Shown here piece after piece: positions 8,340-17,436 of a DNA stretch of 64,000 nt. The stretch is from Candidatus Pseudobutyricicoccus lothianensis (GTDB lineage Bacteria > Bacillota > Clostridia > Oscillospirales > Butyricicoccaceae). How positions within the stretch are numbered: the stretch's first letter is position 1; each line of letters opens with the position of its first letter. The stretch covers positions 1 through 64,000 of the forward strand of contig CAJFRA010000009.1 of assembly GCA_904419295.1 (NCBI GenBank). The letters are read 5' to 3'. The notes under the pieces were generated by a model that was not told where the DNA came from, made no database searches, and was given only the letters and a program-made list of their open reading frames with translations. The translations under genes and the position numbers were made by a program.

Positions 8340-9869
8340 ATGAAGTGGAAGTTCAAACATTCTCTGGGCATTTTGCTTACGCTCACTTTGCTGGTCGGCC
8401 TGTTTGCCGGTTGCTCCCAGGGGGACACTCCCTCCAACTCCGGCACGAGTGCAAACGATCGGGACAGCATTGTGATCGCCACCTTGGGCGAAACGCCTTC
8501 GGTCCATCCCTATGACCACAATGCTACTGCGGGTTCCTATATGAACCTGCTGACTTATGACACCCTGTTCCACAACGATGTGAACCAGAACCCCCAGCCC
8601 CATCTGGTGGAAAGTTATGAGAACATCGACGACAGCACCTGGCAGTTTACGCTGAAACAGGGGGTCTTGTTCCACAACGGCGAAGAGATGAAAGCCCAGG
8701 ATGTGGAAGCTTCCATCGAATGGGCCATGACTTTTGCAGAGGTTATGCCATCCCACGAAAAAATGCTGGGCATCGATGTGGTCGACGACTACACCTTCAC
8801 ACTGCACACCGATGGCCCCTACGCTCTGTTGATCACCAACCTGGCCAGCCATGGCAACGCGATCCTGCCCAAGTCTCTGATCGACCAGGGCCATGACTTT
8901 GGGGAAGAACCCATTGGTTCGGGCCCCTATAAGCTGGTGGAATGGAACCGCGGCGACAGCCTGGTCTTTGAAGCCAATGAAGACTATTTCAACGGCGCGC
9001 CCGCCATCAAATCCATGACTTGGCGCATCATCCCAGAAGGCTCGGGCCGGACCATCGCACTGGAAGCTGGCGAAGTGGATGTGGTCATCGAAGTGGAGAG
9101 CATGGACTATGAACGCCTGAAGGAGACCGAAGGCATTACCGTGGCGGAATACGATTCCACCTCGATCACCTGGCTCTATTTGAACAATGAAGTCCCCGGA
9201 TTGGATAACCAGAATGTGCGGCACGCCATCAACTCTGCCATCAACAAAGAGAGCGTGGTAGAAGTGGCCCTCAACGGCTTGGGCACACCGGCCATCGGTC
9301 AGCTGCCCAGCAATTTGGCAGGGTATAGCGAAGAAAATGCCGATGCCTATGATGTGGAACGGGCCCGTGAATTCTTGGCCGCTTCCGGTGTAGATCCCTC
9401 TACGTTGAGTTTTCCCATCATCACATCGAATGACACCAGAAGAAGGGCCGGCGAAGTGATCCAGGCCAATCTGCAGGAAATCGGCATCAACGTAGAGCTG
9501 GAGAGCATGGATCTGGCCACTTATCTGAGCGCCACCTCTGAAGGGGATTATACGGCGGCCATCGGCGGCTGGACTTCCAATGTGCTGTTGGATTGCCTCA
9601 TCGGCGTTTACCACAGCAGCGGCATCAATGCTTCCAACAAGACCCGCATCAGCGACCCGGAACTGGATGCGCTGATCGATGAAGCCGGCGTCACCTTGGA
9701 TGAAGAAGAGCGCAATGCCATTTTGGAGCAAGCTTGTGCCCGGGCCAATGAGCTCTGCCCGGCCGCCCCGCTCTTTTTGGAGACAGGCCTGCGCGCCTAC
9801 AATTCCGATTTGAAAGGCGTTGAGGTCAGCCAGTCCGGCACCATTTACTTTGACCGTGTCTCCTGGTAA
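8340..9869 (+). CDS. ABC transporter substrate-binding lipoprotein (peptide family 5)
   Basis: 509 aa. A lipoprotein signal peptide ends in the lipobox LFAGC (Cys about residue 27), so the mature protein is tethered outside the membrane. The fold is the SBP_bac_5 oligopeptide/dipeptide/nickel type: TLGETPSVHPYDHNATAGSY near the start, YDTLFH, SWQFTLKQGVLFHNGEEMKAQDVEASIEWA (family signature, approximate), GSGPYKLVEW, and RHAINSAINKE. The ATG at 8340 is preferred over the GTG at 8331 because that GTG is part of the GAGGTGA ribosome site. No permease or ATPase genes flank it, so it must serve a transporter encoded elsewhere or act as a sensor. Ligand unknown. Confidence 0.88.
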   Translation: MKWKFKHSLGILLTLTLLVGLFAGCSQGDTPSNSGTSANDRDSIVIATLGETPSVHPYDHNATAGSYMNLLTYDTLFHNDVNQNPQPHLVESYENIDDSTWQFTLKQGVLFHNGEEMKAQDVEASIEWAMTFAEVMPSHEKMLGIDVVDDYTFTLHTDGPYALLITNLASHGNAILPKSLIDQGHDFGEEPIGSGPYKLVEWNRGDSLVFEANEDYFNGAPAIKSMTWRIIPEGSGRTIALEAGEVDVVIEVESMDYERLKETEGITVAEYDSTSITWLYLNNEVPGLDNQNVRHAINSAINKESVVEVALNGLGTPAIGQLPSNLAGYSEENADAYDVERAREFLAASGVDPSTLSFPIITSNDTRRRAGEVIQANLQEIGINVELESMDLATYLSATSEGDYTAAIGGWTSNVLLDCLIGVYHSSGINASNKTRISDPELDALIDEAGVTLDEEERNAILEQACARANELCPAAPLFLETGLRAYNSDLKGVEVSQSGTIYFDRVSW

Positions 9870-10171
9870 GTTTTTTCATCCTGCCACACAAGAGGAGAGC
9901 AGCTCCAGGAAACTCATTTGAGAGCCCGGCGAAGTTGCCGCCGCAGTATACTTAGCCCGTGTGAAACGCTCCTGTGTGACAGCACATCCCCACGGCACAG
10001 AAGCCATTGATGCGGCTCTGCAAAATAGCATCCGCACCATGGAACAAACCAGTGGTATCTTCAATAGATCCATTGCGTATATTTTATCGCATTAAGATAC
10101 AAATAGTATTGTTTCAATTTGATCGGAGCTCTATGTCCTTCCCGTATTCTGCGTGCGGTCACTGGATGCCA
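9870..10171. other. Intergenic stretch without a supported gene
   Basis: A gap of about 300 bp before the cdd terminator. On the plus strand one frame stays open from about 9922 to 10095 (for example GEVAAAVYLARVKRS and TEAIDAALQNSIRTMEQTS) but has no start codon with a ribosome site. A minus-strand 65-codon frame is equally unsupported. It may be a decayed gene fragment. Confidence 0.35.
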
Positions 10172-10211
10172 TAAAAACAAACAGCGGCCAGGAGGTTTTC
10201 CTCCTGGCCGC
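10172..10211 (-). terminator. Rho-independent terminator of cdd
   Basis: Perfect 12-bp stem GCGGCCAGGAGG / CCTCCTGGCCGC with a TTTT loop. On the minus strand it is followed by TGTTTGTTTTT. Confidence 0.88.
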
Positions 10212-10228
10212 ATCTTTCTCTTTCATCC

Positions 10229-10621
10229 CTAGGCTTCCCGCCAGTCAAAGGGGAGCAGTTCTTCCAGTGTCATCACTTTGTCTTTTGCCACCATCACCTG
10301 AGCTTTGGAGTTTTCCGGCCCCAGCTGCGCCAAAAACTGACGGCAGCGGCCGCAAGGCGGCACGACCGCGCCGCTGTGATTGACCGCGATCACGGCCACG
10401 ATGTGGTTTTCCCCCGCTGTCACCATGGCTGCTGCGGCAGCGTGCTCCGCACAAAAGCCCATGGAACAGGCGGTGTCGATGTTGGCGCCCAGGTAAATGG
10501 CGCCGCTGTCTGTCAGCAATGCGGCTCCGACCGCCCCGACTTCGGTGTGCGGGCTCAATGTCCGGGGCTTCGCCACCCCCAGGGCCATTTCATACAGCTT
10601 GTCAAAATCCACTGTCTGCAT
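10229..10621 (-). CDS. cdd: Cytidine deaminase
   Basis: 130 aa, the size of the homotetrameric Bacillus-type enzyme. It deaminates cytidine/deoxycytidine to uridine for pyrimidine salvage. The zinc site is complete: CAEHAA (Cys plus the catalytic Glu) and PPCGRCRQ (two Cys). VGAALLTDSGAIYLGANID is the usual substrate-side strand pair. The start at 10621 (MQTVDFDK) follows GAGGAGGTTTTGACAG; a longer frame upstream lacks a ribosome site. Single gene between two terminators. Confidence 0.93.
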   Translation of the reverse strand: MQTVDFDKLYEMALGVAKPRTLSPHTEVGAVGAALLTDSGAIYLGANIDTACSMGFCAEHAAAAAMVTAGENHIVAVIAVNHSGAVVPPCGRCRQFLAQLGPENSKAQVMVAKDKVMTLEELLPFDWREA

Positions 10622-10682
10622 CCTGTCAAAACCTCCTCGATCCAGCCGATGGTTTGTGCCCATCGGCATCTTATATGAAAAT

Positions 10683-10723
10683 AAGGGATTGTCCCGATGG
10701 CATCATGCTCGGGACAATCCCTT
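10683..10723 (-). terminator. Terminator of the ribosomal superoperon
   Basis: A perfect 15-bp stem (AAGGGATTGTCCCGA / TCGGGACAATCCCTT) with an 11-nt loop, followed on the minus strand by ATTTTCAT. It lies just beyond rplQ. Confidence 0.85.
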
Positions 10724-10735
10724 GGTCACAGCAGA

Positions 10736-11077
10736 TCAGATCAGTTCGATGATCGCCATTTCCGCGCCGTCGCCTCTTCTGGGCCCGATGCGGGTAATGC
10801 GCACATAACCGCCGTTGCGGTCGGCATACTTGGGGGCAATTTCGTCAAAAGTCTTTTTGACAACAGCCTCTTTGGTGATAAAGGCAAAGGCCTGCCGCTT
10901 GGCGGCCAGTGTGTTCTTCTTGCCCAAAGTGATCATCTTTTCGGCCAGAGGTCTCACCTCTTTGGCGCGAGTAACGGTAGTCTCTATCTTTCCGTTCTCC
11001 AGCAGATAGGTGACCATGGCGCGCAGCATAGCTCTGCGGTGGTCGGTCGGTCTGCCGAGTTTGCGGGTTCCTGGCAT
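10736..11077 (-). CDS. rplQ: Large-subunit ribosomal protein L17 (bL17)
   Basis: 113 aa. Starts [20 protein letters not shown], the invariant L17 N-terminus, with [18 protein letters not shown] following. It lines the polypeptide exit tunnel region of the 50S subunit. Last gene of the alpha operon, 92 bp after rpoA; that gap holds a GC-rich hairpin. Ribosome site AAGGAGG. Confidence 0.98.
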   Translation of the reverse strand: MPGTRKLGRPTDHRRAMLRAMVTYLLENGKIETTVTRAKEVRPLAEKMITLGKKNTLAAKRQAFAFITKEAVVKKTFDEIAPKYADRNGGYVRITRIGPRRGDGAEMAIIELI

Positions 11078-11169
11078 AATTTTACCTCCTTACGGTGCGC
11101 CGGCGATGCCCAAGGCAGCTGCGGCGCGTTATCCGCCGCCGGGGCGATGCCCCGGCGCGGCGCTGTCGA
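11078..11169 (-). other. Intercistronic hairpin region between rpoA and rplQ
   Basis: GC-rich inverted repeat: CGCCGGGGC facing GCCCCGGCG on the transcript, with a short loop (about 11139-11160). No T-run follows, so it is more likely an RNA stability or processing element than a terminator. Confidence 0.45.
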
Positions 11170-12120
11170 TCAGTTGTTATCGCCCGAGCTGAGCTTTAGG
11201 CCCATGTCATCCAGCTTTTTGATGACTTCTTCCAGGGATTTGCGGCCCAGGTTGCGCACTTTCATCATATCTTCTTCTGAAGTGTTGATCAGGTCGGCAA
11301 CGGTGTTGATGCCGGCGCGCTTGAGGCAGTTGAAGGAACGGACCGACAGATCCATCTCCTCAATGGTCATCTCAAGCACTTTATCCTGGGTGGTTTCGCT
11401 CTTTTCCACCACCGTGGATCTGCTGCCAATCTCATCGGAAAGATCCACGAACAGGCTCAGGTGGTCTGTCAGGATCTTGGCGGCCAGGGAGACGGCATCG
11501 CGGGCAGCGATGGTCTTATCTGTCCACACTTCCAAAGTCAGGCGGTCAAAGTCCGTCATGTCGCCTACGCGGGCATTTTCCACCACATAGTTGACTTTAT
11601 AGACAGGGGTGTAGAGGGAATCCACCGGAATCAGGCCGATCACCGGCTGCGCGGGCTTGTTGCGCTCGGCCAAGGCATAGCCGCGGCCGTGGTTGATGGT
11701 CATTTCCATGGTGAATTTGGCGTCCGGCATCAGCGTGCAGATGGGATGGTCGGGGTTCAAAATCTCCACGTCACTGTCGCCGCGGATATCGCCGGCTGTG
11801 ACCAGGCCCGGGTTGCTGGCCTCGATGTATACAGTCTTCTCACCTTCGCAATGGAGCTTGGCGATGATACCCTTCACATTCAGAACGATCTCTGTCACGT
11901 CTTCTTTGACGCCCGGGATCGTGGAAAACTCATGCTGCACACCGTCGATCTTAATGGTGGTGACGGCGGTGCCGGGCAGCGAGGAGAGCAAGATTCGGCG
12001 GAGTGAGTTGCCCAGGGTTGTTCCATACCCGCGCTCCAGGGGTTCTACCACAAATTTGCCGTAAGAACCGTCTTCCTGGCAATCAACGCACTCAATGCGG
12101 GGCTTTTCAATAGCTATCAA
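11170..12120 (-). CDS. rpoA: RNA polymerase alpha subunit
   Basis: 316 aa, the standard length. The N-terminal assembly domain has [20 protein letters not shown] and [19 protein letters not shown]. The C-terminal domain, which contacts UP elements and activators, has [20 protein letters not shown] sequence ([20 protein letters not shown]) and [17 protein letters not shown]. Alpha dimerises to nucleate core RNA polymerase. It sits in the usual place after rpsD. Confidence 0.98.
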   Translation of the reverse strand: MIAIEKPRIECVDCQEDGSYGKFVVEPLERGYGTTLGNSLRRILLSSLPGTAVTTIKIDGVQHEFSTIPGVKEDVTEIVLNVKGIIAKLHCEGEKTVYIEASNPGLVTAGDIRGDSDVEILNPDHPICTLMPDAKFTMEMTINHGRGYALAERNKPAQPVIGLIPVDSLYTPVYKVNYVVENARVGDMTDFDRLTLEVWTDKTIAARDAVSLAAKILTDHLSLFVDLSDEIGSRSTVVEKSETTQDKVLEMTIEEMDLSVRSFNCLKRAGINTVADLINTSEEDMMKVRNLGRKSLEEVIKKLDDMGLKLSSGDNN

Positions 12121-12174
12121 AAGAATACCCTCCTATCATAAACTTGCCTGCGTGAACTTCAATGAGGGCTGCTA

Positions 12175-12768
12175 TTATTTCGAGTACAATTCGACGATCA
12201 GGTGCTCGGCGACCTCATAATCAATGTCGTCCCGGGCGGGCATGGCAACGATCTTGCCTTCGAAGGAATCCTTCGCCTTCTCGATCCACTTGGGGCAGAC
12301 AGACTTGCTGTTTTCCTCCAGCAGAGTCTTAAACTTCACACTGCTGCGGGACTTTTCGCGCACAGCCACCACATCGCCCGGCTTGACTTGGTAAGAGGGG
12401 ATGTTGACCTTGTGGCCGTTGACTGTAAAGTGCGCGTGGCTCACCAGCTGGCGGGCCTCCCGGCGGGTGTTGGCAAAGCCCATGCGGAACACCACGTTGT
12501 CCAGGCGGCGCTCCAGCTCCTGCAGCAGGATCTCGCCGGTGATGCCCTGCTTGCGCTCGGCTTTCTCATAATAGGCGCGGAACTGCTTTTCCAGCACGCC
12601 ATAGATGAACTTGACCTTCTGCTTCTCGCTCAGCTGCATGCCGTATTCCGACTGCTTGCGGCGGGTCTGCTTGGGCTGGCGCTTTGTGGACTTGGAGTAA
12701 CCAAGGACTGCGGGGGAAAGATCCAGCGTTTTGCAACGCTTGAGAATGGGCTGCATATTCTTAGCCAT
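12175..12768 (-). CDS. rpsD: Small-subunit ribosomal protein S4 (uS4), zinc-free form
   Basis: 197 aa. Primary 16S rRNA binder and, in many bacteria, autoregulator of its operon. The S4 RNA-binding domain is seen as RLDNVVFRMGFANTRREARQ, then VSHAHFTVNGHKVNIPSY. The N-terminal zinc knuckle is absent: only one Cys (residue 12) lies before KQTRRKQSEYGMQLSEKQKV, so this is the C-minus paralogue type. Ribosome site GGAGG; 18 bp after rpsK. Confidence 0.98.
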   Translation of the reverse strand: MAKNMQPILKRCKTLDLSPAVLGYSKSTKRQPKQTRRKQSEYGMQLSEKQKVKFIYGVLEKQFRAYYEKAERKQGITGEILLQELERRLDNVVFRMGFANTRREARQLVSHAHFTVNGHKVNIPSYQVKPGDVVAVREKSRSSVKFKTLLEENSKSVCPKWIEKAKDSFEGKIVAMPARDDIDYEVAEHLIVELYSK

Positions 12769-12786
12769 GATTGGTTTCCTCCTTCA

Positions 12787-13191
12787 TTAAACTCTTCTTC
12801 TCTTGGGCGGGCGGCAGCCGTTGTGGGGGATGGGTGTCACGTCTTTGATCATGGTGACTTCCAGCCCGGCAGCCTGCAGGGCACGGATCGCCGCTTCGCG
12901 TCCAGAGCCAGGGCCCTTCACATAGACTTCCACCGTCTTCAGGCCATGCTCCATAGCGGCCTTGGCGGCAGTCTCCGCCGCTGTCTGCGCGGCAAAGGGA
13001 GTGGATTTTCTGGAGCCGCGGAAGCCCAGGCCACCCGAAGAAGCCCAAGACAGGGCGTTGCCGTTCAGATCGGTGATGGTGACGATTGTATTGTTGAAGG
13101 AAGCGCGGATGTGGGCCGCACCCTTCTCGATGTTCTTGCGTTCGCGGCGCTTTCTGGTAGCGCCTTTCTTCGCAGCTTGTGCTTTAGCCAT
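12787..13191 (-). CDS. rpsK: Small-subunit ribosomal protein S11 (uS11)
   Basis: 134 aa. Binds 16S rRNA on the platform near the mRNA exit. Clear signatures are [37 protein letters not shown], and the C-terminal [20 protein letters not shown]. The basic N-terminus ([18 protein letters not shown]) is slightly long. 14 bp downstream of rpsM. Confidence 0.98.
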   Translation of the reverse strand: MAKAQAAKKGATRKRRERKNIEKGAAHIRASFNNTIVTITDLNGNALSWASSGGLGFRGSRKSTPFAAQTAAETAAKAAMEHGLKTVEVYVKGPGSGREAAIRALQAAGLEVTMIKDVTPIPHNGCRPPKRRRV

Positions 13192-13205
13192 TCGTTGCTC
13201 CCTCC

Positions 13206-13574
13206 TTACTTCTTCTTATTGGCAATGGTCTTCTTGGGACCTTTGCGGGTTCTGGCGTTTGTCTTGGTGCGCTGCCCTCTCACAGGCAGGCCCTTTCTGT
13301 GCCGCACGCCCCGGTAAGAGCCGATCTCCACCAGACGCTTGATGTTCATTGCGTTTTCACGGCGCAGGTCGCCTTCTACCTGGTAGTTGTGTTCGATGAC
13401 ATCGCGCAGCTTGGCGACTTCGTCATCCGTCAGGTCCTTGACGCGGGTGTCGGGGTTCACACCGGTTTTATTCAAAATCTCGTTGGAGAGGGAGCGGCCA
13501 ATGCCAAAAATATAAGTCAGACCGATCTCCACTCTTTTTTCGCGGGGAAGGTCAACACCGGCAATACGAGCCAT
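13206..13574 (-). CDS. rpsM: Small-subunit ribosomal protein S13 (uS13)
   Basis: 122 aa. Head protein that bridges to L5 and contacts P-site tRNA. Typical [20 protein letters not shown] start, [19 protein letters not shown], and [19 protein letters not shown], ending in [19 protein letters not shown]. Ribosome site AGGAGG; preceded by rpmJ. Confidence 0.98.
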   Translation of the reverse strand: MARIAGVDLPREKRVEIGLTYIFGIGRSLSNEILNKTGVNPDTRVKDLTDDEVAKLRDVIEHNYQVEGDLRRENAMNIKRLVEIGSYRGVRHRKGLPVRGQRTKTNARTRKGPKKTIANKKK

Positions 13575-13600
13575 TGATTACAGCACCTCCTGTATAGTTA

Positions 13601-13714
13601 TCAGCCCTGTCTTTGTTTATGCTTCGGATTTTCGCAGATGACCATGACGCGGCCTTTTCTGCGGATGATTTTGCATTTATCGCAGATCGGTTTTACGGAC
13701 GGTTTCACTTTCAT
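13601..13714 (-). CDS. rpmJ: Large-subunit ribosomal protein L36 (bL36), zinc form
   Basis: 37 aa, a short gene easily missed. It reads [17 protein letters not shown] and ends [10 protein letters not shown], with zinc ligands C11, C14, C27 and H32. The ATG is preceded by AGGAGGT. It is in its universal place between infA and rpsM. Confidence 0.96.
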   Translation of the reverse strand: MKVKPSVKPICDKCKIIRRKGRVMVICENPKHKQRQG

Positions 13715-13759
13715 GTTCTGTACCTCCTGTCTGGGCGGCAAACAGCGGCCTACGCCCGC

Positions 13760-13978
13760 TTATTTGGATCGCCATGTGATCCGGCCACGTGACAGATCAT
13801 AGGGAGACATCTCCAATGTCACCTTGTCACCGGGCAGGATTTTGATGAAGTTCATCCTGAGCTTGCCCGAGATGTGGGCCAACACCTTGTGGCCGTTGGC
13901 CAGCTCCACCTGGAACATAGCATTTGGCAACGCCTCTATAACGGTACCTTCCACTTCGATCATATCTTCTTTTGCCAA
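13760..13978 (-). CDS. infA: Translation initiation factor IF-1
   Basis: 72 aa, a single OB-fold. Motifs: [40 protein letters not shown], and [13 protein letters not shown]. It binds the A site of the 30S subunit during initiation. Ribosome site GAGGTAATTTCG; 18 bp after the KOW gene. Confidence 0.98.
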   Translation of the reverse strand: MAKEDMIEVEGTVIEALPNAMFQVELANGHKVLAHISGKLRMNFIKILPGDKVTLEMSPYDLSRGRITWRSK

Positions 13979-13996
13979 ACGAAATTACCTCCTCGG

Positions 13997-14278
13997 TCAT
14001 TCTGCAATCGTGGGCTGCTGCCATTCCTGCAGCGCCCTGCGGACATCACTGTTTGACAATTTCGCCCCTTCGCGCAGGCGGCGGGCCAGTTCCTCCTGGC
14101 CATGGGATACAAACCGCACATGCTTTCGCTTTTTGCGCTTCGGGCTTTCGACTCTGCGGAGCCGGCCATCGGCCAGCAGCAGATAATCGGCGTCTGTATC
14201 AAGCACCACCATCATCCGGCCTTGGTCTCGGCCGGATTGTGACAGCACAATATCCGACTTTTGTATCTCGGGAGCCAT
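13997..14278 (-). CDS. KOW-domain RNA-binding protein
   Basis: 93 aa. The N-terminal half is a KOW/L14e-like SH3 barrel (SDIVLSQSGRDQGRMMVVLD, then YLLLADGRLRRVESPKRKKR). The C-terminal half is helical. Such a gene between map and infA is a known feature of Clostridia and is usually annotated as a KOW-domain or L14E-type RNA-binding protein. Its ribosomal role is not established. It abuts map (1-bp gap) and infA (18 bp), so it is translated as part of the spc operon. Confidence 0.85.
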   Translation of the reverse strand: MAPEIQKSDIVLSQSGRDQGRMMVVLDTDADYLLLADGRLRRVESPKRKKRKHVRFVSHGQEELARRLREGAKLSNSDVRRALQEWQQPTIAE

Positions 14279-14279
14279 G

Positions 14280-15032
14280 TTATCCTCCGACAGCAGTCAG
14301 TATGATCGGATCGCCTTCGGTGATGACAATGGTGTTTTCATAGTGGGCAGAAAGGCTGCCGTCGGCAGTTTTCACCGTCCACCCGTCGGGGAGCACTTTC
14401 ACCTTCCATGTGCCGATGTTCACCATCGGTTCCACTGCGATCGTCATCCCGGGCATCAGCCTCGGCCCATGGCCCGGTTCCCCAAAGTTGGGAACTTCCG
14501 GCGCTTCATGGAGCTTCGTGCCGACTCCATGCCCTACATAATCTCGCACAACGCCATAGCCACGGCTTTCGCAGTAGGCCCCAATGGCATGGGAGATATC
14601 GGAAATTCTTTGCCCTTTGCGGGCAAATTTGATACCTTCATAGAAGCTCTGCCGTGTTACGTCGATCAAACGCTGAGCTTCTTCGGAGATCTTGCCAGCG
14701 CCAAAAGTGGCGGCGCAATCGCCGTGGTACCCATCGTAACAGGCGCCTACGTCAATGCTGACGATATCGCCTTCCTGGATCTTCCGGTCTCCCGGAAAAC
14801 CGTGGATCACCTCATCGTTGATCGAGCAGCAGATGGTGGCCGGAAAACCGCCGTAGCCCAAAAAGCTGGGCTTAGCCCCGGCCTTTTCGATCACCCGCCG
14901 CGCCGCCTCATCCAATTCGCGGGTCGTAACACCAGGCGCGACCAGTTCGCCGGCGGCCAGCAAAGCCGCTTTTGTGATCTGTCCCGCCTTTTGCATAATT
15001 TTTAATTCATGCGTCGATTTGATCGTGATCAT
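14280..15032 (-). CDS. map: Methionine aminopeptidase, type I
   Basis: 250 aa. Removes the initiator methionine from nascent proteins. All five metal ligands are visible: D94 (VSIDVGACYDG), D105 (HGDCAATFG), H168 (DYVGHGVGTKLHE), E201 (TIAVEPMVN) and E232 (SAHYENTIVIT). The start overlaps the adk stop by four bases (ATGA), indicating coupling. Cytosolic, ribosome-associated activity. Confidence 0.98.
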   Translation of the reverse strand: MITIKSTHELKIMQKAGQITKAALLAAGELVAPGVTTRELDEAARRVIEKAGAKPSFLGYGGFPATICCSINDEVIHGFPGDRKIQEGDIVSIDVGACYDGYHGDCAATFGAGKISEEAQRLIDVTRQSFYEGIKFARKGQRISDISHAIGAYCESRGYGVVRDYVGHGVGTKLHEAPEVPNFGEPGHGPRLMPGMTIAVEPMVNIGTWKVKVLPDGWTVKTADGSLSAHYENTIVITEGDPIILTAVGG

Positions 15033-15664
15033 AAGGATATCCCCAATGCTTCGAATACCAGCTTTGTGGTATCCGCCAGTTTTTTTTGTCCACGTACCGC
15101 CAACAGGAGCCCCTCTTGGCGGTAATATTCCTTCACCGGTTCTGTTTCCTCATGATAGATATGCAGGCGGTTCTCCACCACTTCGCGGCTGTCATCCTCC
15201 CTCAGGGCCAGCGGGCCGCCGCAGCGGTCGCATACGCCCGCCACTTTCGGGGGGTTATCTTCCACATGGTAAGTCGCCTGACATTTGGTGCAGATGCGCC
15301 GCCCTTCCATTCGCCGCTCGATCTCTTCATCGCTCACTTCGATGGAGAGGGCTGCATCGATCTGTGCAAAGCTGCTCAAGGCCTTCGCCTGAGGCAGCGT
15401 ACGGGGGAACCCATCCAGAACATAGCCCTTTTGGCAATCGCTCTGCCCCACCCGTTCCCGCACCAGGTCAATCACAAGCTCATCGGGCACCAGTTTCCCA
15501 GATTCCATGTAGCTGTGTACCTTCTGGCCGATCTGTGTGCCTTGCTGCATGGCAGCCCGCAACAGATTGCCGGTGGAGATGGTGGGGATGCCCAGCCGGT
15601 CTGCGATCAGACCGGCTTGCGTGCCTTTTCCGGCACCGGGCGCCCCTAAAATCACTAATTTCAT
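15029..15664 (-). CDS. adk: Adenylate kinase (zinc LID type)
   Basis: 211 aa. Interconverts AMP + ATP and 2 ADP. P-loop LGAPGAGKGTQ at 6-16; YVLDGFPRT is the second signature. The LID carries four cysteines (C125, C128, C145, C148: CTKCQATYH and CDRCGG), the structural zinc site common in Gram-positives. Follows secY by 36 bp and overlaps map. Confidence 0.98.
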   Translation of the reverse strand: MKLVILGAPGAGKGTQAGLIADRLGIPTISTGNLLRAAMQQGTQIGQKVHSYMESGKLVPDELVIDLVRERVGQSDCQKGYVLDGFPRTLPQAKALSSFAQIDAALSIEVSDEEIERRMEGRRICTKCQATYHVEDNPPKVAGVCDRCGGPLALREDDSREVVENRLHIYHEETEPVKEYYRQEGLLLAVRGQKKLADTTKLVFEALGISL

Positions 15665-15700
15665 TTCAATGCCTCCATGCTCCCCGCATAGGCGCGGCTT

Positions 15701-16981
15701 TTATTCAAGGAAGCCCTTGTAATGGCGCATCAACATCTGCGCCTCAATCTGCTTGACAGTCTCCAGCGCAACGCCGACCAAGATCAGTACGGAGGTGCCG
15801 CCGATGGCCAAGCCACCCAGACCATTGATGTTACTCATGATCAAGGGGAAGATCGCAATGATGCCCAGGAAGAGCGCACCCATCAGGGTGATCTTATTGA
15901 GCACTTTGGCAATGAAGTCGGTTGTCGGCTTGCCGGGGCGGAAGCCCGGAATAAAGCCGCCGTTTTTCTTGAGGTTGTTGCTCACCTCAATGGGGTTGAA
16001 CTGAATGGTCGCATAGAAGTAGGCAAAGCCGATGATCAGCAGGGCATAAACGACGATATACGCCACGCTGCCCTGGTTGAAGGCCTGGCCAAAGTTATAC
16101 CAGAACGTACCCTCTTTGGGGTTGAGGAACTGGATCAGGGTGCCAGGGAAGCTGACGATGGACGAGGCGAAGATGATGGGCATAACGCCGGACATATTCA
16201 CCTTCATCGGCAGGTAAGTGGATTGGCCACCGTACAGTTTGCGGCCTACCATGCGCTTGGCATACTGGATGGGCAAGCGGCGCTCGGCATTTGTGATAAA
16301 CACGATAAAGCCGATCATCAGCACAGACACCACCAGGATGATGATAAGAGAAATGACATTCATGCTGCCGCTTCTCATGCCATTGATGATGGTCATAATG
16401 GCAGCGGGTCCCCGGGATACGATGGACGCAAACAGGATGATGGAAATGCCGTTGCCCACGCCTTTGCTGTTGATCTGTTCGCCCAGCCACATGATAAAGG
16501 CAGAGCCAGCAGTAAAGGTCATGATGATGACAATGGCGCTCCATGCATCAGTGCGGAGCAGCACGCCGCTGCTGCGCAGCATGATGTAATAGGTCCAGCC
16601 CATCAGCAGCGACAGCGCGATCGTCACATAGCGGGTGATCGAGGCCAGCTTTTTGCGGCCTTCCTCACCGCCGTCCTTCACCATGCGCTCCAGGGCCGGA
16701 ATGGCGACCTGCAGCAGCTGCATGATGATGGAGGAGTTGATATACGGATAAACCGACAGGGCAAAGATGGATGCTTGGGAGAAGCCGCCGCCGGACAGTG
16801 TGTTGAAATACCCCAGCAGGGTGTTGCTATACTGCTGGAAGATCTCAGCCAGGGACTTAGTGTCTACATAAGGCACATAGATGGCATAACCGAAACGAAA
16901 GATCACCAACGCGAAGACCACAAACAGCAGCTTTTTGCGCAGTTCCGGGATCCTCCACGCGTTTTTCAGTGTTTCTATCAT
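15701..16981 (-). CDS. secY: Protein translocase subunit SecY
   Basis: 426 aa with ten hydrophobic segments, the channel subunit of SecYEG. Landmarks: the N-terminal ELRKKLLFVVFALVIFRFG, the plug-proximal SGGGFSQASIFALSVYPYIN, EQINSKGVGNGISIILFASI, and the cytosolic loops NAERRLPIQYAKRMVGRKLY and GGFIPGFRPGKPT. Starts 3 bp after rplO. Confidence 0.98.
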   Translation of the reverse strand: MIETLKNAWRIPELRKKLLFVVFALVIFRFGYAIYVPYVDTKSLAEIFQQYSNTLLGYFNTLSGGGFSQASIFALSVYPYINSSIIMQLLQVAIPALERMVKDGGEEGRKKLASITRYVTIALSLLMGWTYYIMLRSSGVLLRTDAWSAIVIIMTFTAGSAFIMWLGEQINSKGVGNGISIILFASIVSRGPAAIMTIINGMRSGSMNVISLIIILVVSVLMIGFIVFITNAERRLPIQYAKRMVGRKLYGGQSTYLPMKVNMSGVMPIIFASSIVSFPGTLIQFLNPKEGTFWYNFGQAFNQGSVAYIVVYALLIIGFAYFYATIQFNPIEVSNNLKKNGGFIPGFRPGKPTTDFIAKVLNKITLMGALFLGIIAIFPLIMSNINGLGGLAIGGTSVLILVGVALETVKQIEAQMLMRHYKGFLE

Positions 16982-16984
16982 GGC

Positions 16985-17425
16985 TTATACCACCTCCGCC
17001 TTGCCTCCGGCCGCTTCGATCTTTTCCTTTGCAGATTTGGAGAAACTCGCTGCCTTGACCGTCAGCTTTTTGGTCAGCTGGCCGTTGCCCAGCACTTTTA
17101 CGCCGTCGCAGGCTTTGCCGATGACGCCTTTTTCCAGCATGGAGACGACACATACGGTATCGCCATCTTCAAAAGCGTTCAGGCTGCCCACGTTCACTTC
17201 GGCATAATGCTTGGCGAACACGTTGTTGAAGCCCCGCTTCGGCAGGCGTCTTGCCAGAGTGGTCTGGCCGCCTTCAAAGCCCGGGCGCACGCCGCCGCCG
17301 CTTCTGGCCCACTGGCCCTTGTGGCCGCGGCCCGCTGTTTTGCCGTTGCCGCTGCCAATGCCGCGGCCCTTGCGCCAAGCGGCCCGGTTGGAGCCCAGCG
17401 CGGGGGAGAGTTCATGCAGTTTCAT
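16985..17425 (-). CDS. rplO: Large-subunit ribosomal protein L15 (uL15)
   Basis: 146 aa from the ATG at 17425, chosen because GGAGGTGGCCCA precedes it; the frame is open seven codons further. N-terminal [20 protein letters not shown] and the glycine-rich [20 protein letters not shown] are diagnostic. Late-assembly 50S protein. 11 bp after rpmD. Confidence 0.98.
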   Translation of the reverse strand: MKLHELSPALGSNRAAWRKGRGIGSGNGKTAGRGHKGQWARSGGGVRPGFEGGQTTLARRLPKRGFNNVFAKHYAEVNVGSLNAFEDGDTVCVVSMLEKGVIGKACDGVKVLGNGQLTKKLTVKAASFSKSAKEKIEAAGGKAEVV

Positions 17426-17436
17426 TGGGCCACCTC

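Noticed and set aside
9876..10073. 65-codon minus-strand ORF
   Set aside because: No ribosome site or recognisable domain.
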